From Actinomycetota bacterium (GTDB lineage Bacteria; Actinomycetota; Acidimicrobiia; Spongiisociales; UBA5794): a stretch of DNA of 7,055 nt. Position 1 is the stretch's first letter; each line of letters starts with the position of its first letter. The notes below the pieces were generated by a model that had not been told where the DNA came from, did not search any database, and saw only the letters and a list, made by a program, of their open reading frames with translations. The position numbers were made by a program, and so were the translations under genes. This document shows, in pieces, positions 1 through 4,387 of this stretch. The DNA lies in contig QMQC01000094.1 of NCBI GenBank assembly GCA_003648875.1, positions 1 to 7,055 on the forward strand, in the 5' to 3' direction.

Positions 1-1485
1 CAAAGATCGAGTTCGTTCCTTGACCATCCCACATTCCGCAGGTACCGCTCTGAGACTGAGATGCTTCGGTATCTGAGGCGGCTCCAGGACAAGGACATCG
101 CGCTCGATCGGTCGATGATCCCATTGGGTTCCTGCACGATGAAGCTGAACGCTTCGTCTGAGATGGCACCGATCACATGGCCGGAGTTCGCAGAAATCCA
201 TCCGTACGTGCCCATCGATCAGGCCGCCGGGTATCTCGAACTGATCGACGATCTCGAATCGTGGCTTGCATCCATAACCGGATATGACGCGGTGTCGATG
301 CAGCCGAACTCTGGCGCACAGGGTGAGTTCGCCGGACTGCTCGCCATTCGTGGATACCACGAGTCTCGCAACGAGGGCCATCGCAACATCTGTTTGATCC
401 CCTCATCTGCGCACGGGACGAACCCAGCGTCGGCGGTGATGGCGGGTATGACGGTTGTCGTCGTCAAGTGCGACAACGACGGCAACATCGATGTATCAGA
501 TCTCCAGGCGAAAGCGACCGAGCATGCCGAGAACCTCGCAGCGATGATGGTCACCTATCCGTCCACGCACGGCGTGTTCGAGTCAGAGATCATCGCGATC
601 TGTGACATCGTGCACGACAACGGCGGTCAGGTGTACCTCGATGGTGCAAACCTCAACGCGATGGTCGGCCTCGCCGAGCCAGGATCGTTCGGTTCCGACG
701 TGAGTCATCTCAACTTGCACAAGACGTTCGCCATCCCACACGGAGGCGGCGGCCCCGGAGTTGGACCCATCGGCGTGAAGGCGCACCTCGCCCCGTATCT
801 GCCCGGCCACGTCCTTGCTCCTGATCTCGTGGGTTCCAGTGACGGAGCAGGTGCGGTGTCTTCTGCTCCATGGGGATCCCCAGGTGTTCTTGCGATCTCT
901 TGGATGTACATCGCGATGCTCGGTCCGGAGGGGCTCGTGAAGTCGACGGAGGTAGCTGTGCTCAATGCGAACTATCTCGCAAAGCTCCTTGGTGAGCATT
1001 ATCCGGTGCTCTATACCGGCCCGATGGGGTTTGTTGCCCATGAGTGCATCATCGACATTCGCCAGATCGAGGTCGAGACAGGTATCACGAACGTGGATAT
1101 CGCAAAGCGACTCATCGACTATGGTTTCCACGCTCCAACGATGTCGTTCCCGGTTCCGGGGACACTCATGATTGAGCCGACCGAATCGGAGTCGAAGTAC
1201 GAACTGGACCGGTTCGTCGATGCGATGGTCGCGATCAGAGCTGAGATCGACGAGGTGGCAACCGGTGTGGTGGCGGCGGAGAAATCCGTGCTTCGTAACG
1301 CCCCGTATCCAGCCGAGGATGTGACAGCTGATGAGTGGTTCCACGCATTCTCGCGGGAGAAGGCTGCGTATCCCGTAGCCGGATTGCGCCAGTGGAAATA
1401 TTGGGTTCCGGTGAGTCGTATCGACGATGCGTACGGCGACCGCAATGTCATGTGCGCCTGCCCACCGATCAGCGACTACACATAA
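1..1485 (+). CDS. gcvP: Glycine dehydrogenase (decarboxylating), P-protein, C-terminal half; 5' end outside window
   Basis: This PLP enzyme of the glycine cleavage system decarboxylates glycine and passes the aminomethyl group to the lipoyl arm of H-protein in the cytoplasm. The frame is open from base 1, giving 494 residues before TAA. The ATG at 61 is internal: the codons before it encode HPTFRRYRSETEMLRYL, a stretch continuous with the fused-type protein. Visible family motifs, numbered from the first codon, are GSCTMKLN after the linker, SSAHGTNPAS (His138), DGAN (Asp214, expected to contact the pyridine nitrogen of PLP) and HLNLHKTF (Lys241, the expected Schiff-base lysine) followed by a glycine-rich loop. 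The end, GDRNVMCACPPISDY, matches the usual terminus of long GcvP. Long GcvP is about 950 residues, so some 450 are missing. The linker resembles the fused form rather than split gcvPB, but a split arrangement cannot be fully excluded. HKTFAIPH has Ala where many homologues have Cys. Other gcv genes would lie to the left. Confidence 0.96.
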   Translation, partial: QRSSSFLDHPTFRRYRSETEMLRYLRRLQDKDIALDRSMIPLGSCTMKLNASSEMAPITWPEFAEIHPYVPIDQAAGYLELIDDLESWLASITGYDAVSMQPNSGAQGEFAGLLAIRGYHESRNEGHRNICLIPSSAHGTNPASAVMAGMTVVVVKCDNDGNIDVSDLQAKATEHAENLAAMMVTYPSTHGVFESEIIAICDIVHDNGGQVYLDGANLNAMVGLAEPGSFGSDVSHLNLHKTFAIPHGGGGPGVGPIGVKAHLAPYLPGHVLAPDLVGSSDGAGAVSSAPWGSPGVLAISWMYIAMLGPEGLVKSTEVAVLNANYLAKLLGEHYPVLYTGPMGFVAHECIIDIRQIEVETGITNVDIAKRLIDYGFHAPTMSFPVPGTLMIEPTESESKYELDRFVDAMVAIRAEIDEVATGVVAAEKSVLRNAPYPAEDVTADEWFHAFSREKAAYPVAGLRQWKYWVPVSRIDDAYGDRNVMCACPPISDYT

Positions 1486-1503
1486 CGCCAGAACAAGGAA
1501 GTA

Positions 1504-2637
1504 TCAGGTGAAGCTGGACTCGAGGCCCTGAACGAGGTCTGAGAGGAAGCGTTGGCCGAGGGCTCCGTCGATGAGGCGGTGGTCGTACGAGAGATCGATG
1601 GGTGCAATGAGGCCAACAACGAGATCGCCGTCCTGGACGACCGGCTGCTGTTTCGCTCGACCGATCGACAGGATCGAACTCGTTCCCAGCGGGATTATCG
1701 GAGTGCCGTGTCCACCACCGAGGGCGCCGATGTTCGAGATGGTGAATGTCTGACCCGTCGCTTCATCTGGTGTGATCGTGCGGTTCATAGCGGCCCCGGC
1801 GAGTCGCTCGAACTCCTGCGAGAGTCCTGTCGTGCTCAGCTTGTCGGCGTCCTTGACCACCACCACCATCAGCCCAGCCTCGGTATCGACCGCGAACCCG
1901 AGGTGGTAGTCGCTGTTTCGAGTCACTGACTCGTCGCGCATCGAGGCGTTGAACTCGGGGTATCGCTCCAGGAGGGGGAGCACGGTCGTTGCTACGAGGA
2001 TCTCGATCGGATGGAGCGCGTCGCCGCGCAAGGAACGGGCGGCGATGAGCCTCTCTGCCCGGACCTCCGCTTGGACTGTGACGTGTGGGATCGTTCTCCA
2101 CGACTCGGCCATGTGGTGCGCAATCGCCCTTCGTACGCGAGTCATCGGGATGAAGCCCGGGTCTGTTCTTGACGCTGCTGCGTTCTCGACGTCCTCTCGA
2201 GTGACGTCTCCGCGAGGACCCGTGCCGTGGATCGATGACAGGTCGACGTTTCTCTCCTTGGCGAGTTTCCGAACGATCGGCATCGCCCTCAACCCGAGAC
2301 CATCTGCAGCAGAACCCGCCGTGTTTGCGGGAGTCGCCGGCTCGATCGCGGATGCGCTTGGGGCGGGTGGTGTGTTCTTCGCTGTGCCGATCTCGGTGGC
2401 TTCGCCATCGATCACGAAGAGGACGCTACCAACTTCGATAGTGGTGCCTTCGGTGGCGAAAATGCTCGTGATCGTGCCCTCAAACGGTGATGGGATCTCG
2501 ACGACAGTCTTGGCTGTCTCAACCTCGACGAGGATCTGGTCGGTCTCGACCGAGTCGCCGACCGTGACGAACCACCTGATGATCTCTGCCTCTGTGAGGC
2601 CCTCGCCGATATCTGGCATTAGGAACTCGTGTGACAT
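1504..2637 (-). CDS. Dihydrolipoamide acyltransferase (E2) of a 2-oxo acid dehydrogenase complex, BkdC/PdhC-like
   Basis: E2 core of a pyruvate or branched-chain 2-oxo acid dehydrogenase complex: it moves the acyl group from E1 to CoA via a swinging lipoyl arm. The chosen start at 2637 gives 377 residues beginning MSHEFLMPDIGEG, where the lipoyl domain should begin. An in-frame ATG at 2709 would add 24 unrelated residues and reach back across the divergent spacer almost to the pckA start. Domains: lipoyl domain 1-77 with Lys43 in VEVETAK as the lipoylation site; Ala/Pro/Thr-rich linker about 80-115; peripheral subunit-binding domain about 116-153 (RAMPIVRKLAKE, GTGPRGDV); catalytic domain about 160-377 with DHRLIDG (His353, Asp357). 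It has a single lipoyl domain. ETAK instead of the common ETDK is what I recall for actinobacterial branched-chain E2 proteins, so a BkdC role is a reasonable guess; substrate is not determined by sequence. No E1 or E3 gene adjoins it. No convincing Shine-Dalgarno precedes 2637. Confidence 0.93.
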   Translation of the reverse strand: MSHEFLMPDIGEGLTEAEIIRWFVTVGDSVETDQILVEVETAKTVVEIPSPFEGTITSIFATEGTTIEVGSVLFVIDGEATEIGTAKNTPPAPSASAIEPATPANTAGSAADGLGLRAMPIVRKLAKERNVDLSSIHGTGPRGDVTREDVENAAASRTDPGFIPMTRVRRAIAHHMAESWRTIPHVTVQAEVRAERLIAARSLRGDALHPIEILVATTVLPLLERYPEFNASMRDESVTRNSDYHLGFAVDTEAGLMVVVVKDADKLSTTGLSQEFERLAGAAMNRTITPDEATGQTFTISNIGALGGGHGTPIIPLGTSSILSIGRAKQQPVVQDGDLVVGLIAPIDLSYDHRLIDGALGQRFLSDLVQGLESSFT

Positions 2638-2641
2638 GGCT

Positions 2642-2671
2642 GGCAAGCGTACCGGGGTCCAGCGGCTTGCC
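2642..2671. repeat. Short inverted repeat in the E2/pckA divergent spacer
   Basis: GGCAAGC at 2642-2648 and its perfect reverse complement GCTTGCC at 2665-2671 are separated by 16 bases, so the arm centres are 23 bases (about two helical turns) apart. The left arm lies five to eleven bases upstream of the E2 start codon and the right arm overlaps the possible pckA -35 region, which is where an operator controlling both genes could sit. A 7-base match can arise by chance in a spacer of this size, so this is a weak candidate. Confidence 0.25.
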
Positions 2672-2697
2672 TTGACGGTCTCGCAGATGCGTATGCT
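2667..2697 (+). promoter_or_regulatory. Possible pckA promoter
   Basis: TATGCT at 2692-2697 fits the TANNNT form of a -10 box and would start transcription near 2704, leaving a leader of about 20 bases that contains the ribosome-binding site. The -35 is unclear: TTGACG at 2672-2677 matches the consensus well, but with a short 14-base spacer; TTGCCT at 2667-2672 gives 19 bases. The assignment rests on position between two divergent genes and on motif likeness only. Confidence 0.3.
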
Positions 2698-2711
2698 GCT
2701 GCCAAGCACCC

Positions 2712-2719
2712 GAGAGAGG
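2712..2719 (+). promoter_or_regulatory. Ribosome-binding site of pckA
   Basis: GAGAGAGG lies four bases before the ATG at 2724. It is a purine-rich, near-consensus Shine-Dalgarno and supports this start over the second in-frame ATG at 2739. The E2 gene on the opposite strand has no comparable site. Confidence 0.6.
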
Positions 2720-2723
2720 CATC

Positions 2724-4310
2724 ATGCGCGACCTGTCCATGCACGGAATCCATCCAGAAGCGGAGGTCTTCTGGGATCTCACGACGCCTGTGCTTGTGGA
2801 ACACACACTGGCAAGCGGTGAGGGTGTCCTTGCTCATCAGGGCCCGCTGGTTGTCGAAACGGTGCCCTACACGGGCAGGAGCCCCAAGGACAAATTCATC
2901 GTTCGTGAAGAGACGACGGAGTCCGAGATCTGGTGGGGCGACGTCAACCACCCGATCGAGACGGAAGTGTACGAAGCCATCTACGACCGCGTAACCGAAT
3001 ACCTCGGACAGCGCGACCTGTATGTGCAGGACGTCTACGCGTCGGCCGATCCGGAGCACCAACTTGCGGTGCGAGCGATTACCGAGAGCCCGTGGCACGC
3101 CCATTTCTGTCGAAACATGTTCCGCCTACCTCGCTCGTTCGAGCTTGACGACACCGTCGATCCATTCATGCCCGATTTCACGATCGTCCACGCCCCGAAC
3201 TTCAAGGCGATCCCCGAGAGGGACGGCACGCGAAGCGAAGTGTTCATCATCATCAGCTTCGTACACAAGGTATTGCTCATCGGTGGCTCGAGCTATATGG
3301 GGGAGATGAAGAAGTCGGTGTTCTCCGTGATGAACTACCTCCTCCCGAAGTCCGGTGCCTTGTCGATGCACGCATCGGCGAATGTGGGTAAGGATGGGGA
3401 TTCTGCTGTCATCTTTGGTCTCTCTGGCACAGGGAAGACGACGCTCGCCACCGACCCGACCCGCGACATGGTCGGCGACGATGAAATCGGCTGGGGCGAA
3501 GACGGCATCTTCAACATCGAGGGCGGGTCATACGCGAAGACGATCAGTCTGAGCAAGGAGGATGAACCGCTCATCTACGAGGCCGCTAACAAGTTCGAGA
3601 CTCTGCTCGAGAACGTGGTTCTGAACCCGGAGAGTCGGACCGTGGAGTGGGACGACAGCTCCAATACGGAGAACACCCGCTGTTCGTATCCCCTTCAACA
3701 CCTTCCGAATGTGGTGAAGAGTGGGGTTGCCGACCATCCGGAGAACATCGTATTCCTGTCGGCCGACGCATTTGGTGTGCTTCCCCCGATCTCAAGACTC
3801 TCGAAGCACCAGGCGTCCTACTACTTCATGTCCGGTTACACCGCAAAGCTCGCCGGTACCGAACGGGGTGTCAATGAGCCAGCAGCGACATTCTCACCGT
3901 GTTTCGGAGCTCCGTTTCTCCCGCTGCCTCCGTCGTATTACGCGGGCGTGCTCGAGGACAAGATCGACGAGTTCGATCCCGGCCTGTGGATGATCAACAC
4001 AGGGTGGACGAGCGGTCCACATGGTGTTGGCTATCGGATTCGCATTCCACACACCCGGGCGATGCTGAACGCTGCGCTGGCTGGCGACCTCGATGAAGTC
4101 GAATACATCGAGGATCCGGTCTTCGGGCTCATGGTTCCCGTCGAGGTCCCCGGTGTGCCGACCGAACTGCTTCAACCAAGGGGTACTTGGGACGATGCGA
4201 GTGCATACGACGCTCAGGCGACGAAGCTTGCGGGGATGTTCGAGGTGAACTTCAGGCAGTACGCTGAGGATGTCTATCAGTCGGTGATCGACGCCGGACC
4301 GAAGGGCTAA
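2724..4310 (+). CDS. pckA: Phosphoenolpyruvate carboxykinase (ATP)
   Basis: Converts oxaloacetate plus ATP to phosphoenolpyruvate, CO2 and ADP, the entry step of gluconeogenesis, in the cytoplasm. The product is 528 residues, the normal length for the ATP type. Visible motifs: YTGRSPKDKF (Arg52, substrate-binding position), EMKKSVFSVMNYLLP (Lys196/Lys197) and MHASAN (His216), matching the metal and substrate ligands of the E. coli enzyme; P-loop GLSGTGKTTL at 232-241 (Lys238); GDDEIGW with Asp252/Asp253 (kinase-2 and Mg2+); EGGSYAK; FLSADAFGVLPPISRL; and GYTAKLAGTERG. These features are of the ATP family and not of the GTP family used by many Actinobacteria. Divergences from the textbook sequence are Ile for His after DDE, Ser for Cys in EGGCYAK, and GPHGVGYRIRI near the nucleotide site. 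The start has a GAGAGAGG ribosome-binding site four bases upstream. It is divergent from the E2 gene and convergent with the molybdoenzyme, so it is probably monocistronic. Confidence 0.97.
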   Translation: MRDLSMHGIHPEAEVFWDLTTPVLVEHTLASGEGVLAHQGPLVVETVPYTGRSPKDKFIVREETTESEIWWGDVNHPIETEVYEAIYDRVTEYLGQRDLYVQDVYASADPEHQLAVRAITESPWHAHFCRNMFRLPRSFELDDTVDPFMPDFTIVHAPNFKAIPERDGTRSEVFIIISFVHKVLLIGGSSYMGEMKKSVFSVMNYLLPKSGALSMHASANVGKDGDSAVIFGLSGTGKTTLATDPTRDMVGDDEIGWGEDGIFNIEGGSYAKTISLSKEDEPLIYEAANKFETLLENVVLNPESRTVEWDDSSNTENTRCSYPLQHLPNVVKSGVADHPENIVFLSADAFGVLPPISRLSKHQASYYFMSGYTAKLAGTERGVNEPAATFSPCFGAPFLPLPPSYYAGVLEDKIDEFDPGLWMINTGWTSGPHGVGYRIRIPHTRAMLNAALAGDLDEVEYIEDPVFGLMVPVEVPGVPTELLQPRGTWDDASAYDAQATKLAGMFEVNFRQYAEDVYQSVIDAGPKG

Positions 4311-4387
4311 TTCGCCTCGCTGGCTCTCTTGTATGGTTTCTCACCCGACGGCGAAGACGCGCGTCGAAGGCGCACCGGGAGTGTGAC

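Noticed and set aside
583..1344. 253-codon open frame on the minus strand inside gcvP
   Set aside because: It lies wholly antisense to a well-conserved gene, and its residues show no domain-like motif; long antisense frames are expected in DNA of this composition.
2638..2709. Longer E2 start at 2709
   Set aside because: The 24 extra residues do not resemble a lipoyl domain or signal peptide and would use up nearly the whole divergent spacer; MSHEFLMPDIGEG is the family's normal beginning.
1949..2821. 290-codon open frame on the plus strand across the E2 gene and into pckA
   Set aside because: It is the antisense shadow of E2, overlaps the pckA start, and has low-complexity Ser/Arg/Thr-rich content with no recognisable domain.
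2619..3104. 161-codon minus-strand frame spanning the divergent spacer
   Set aside because: It overlaps the E2 start in another frame and the conserved pckA N-terminus antisense; no family motif.
4346..4366. Hairpin as a rho-independent terminator
   Set aside because: The stem is only five base pairs and no T-tract follows on either strand, so it is not listed as a terminator.
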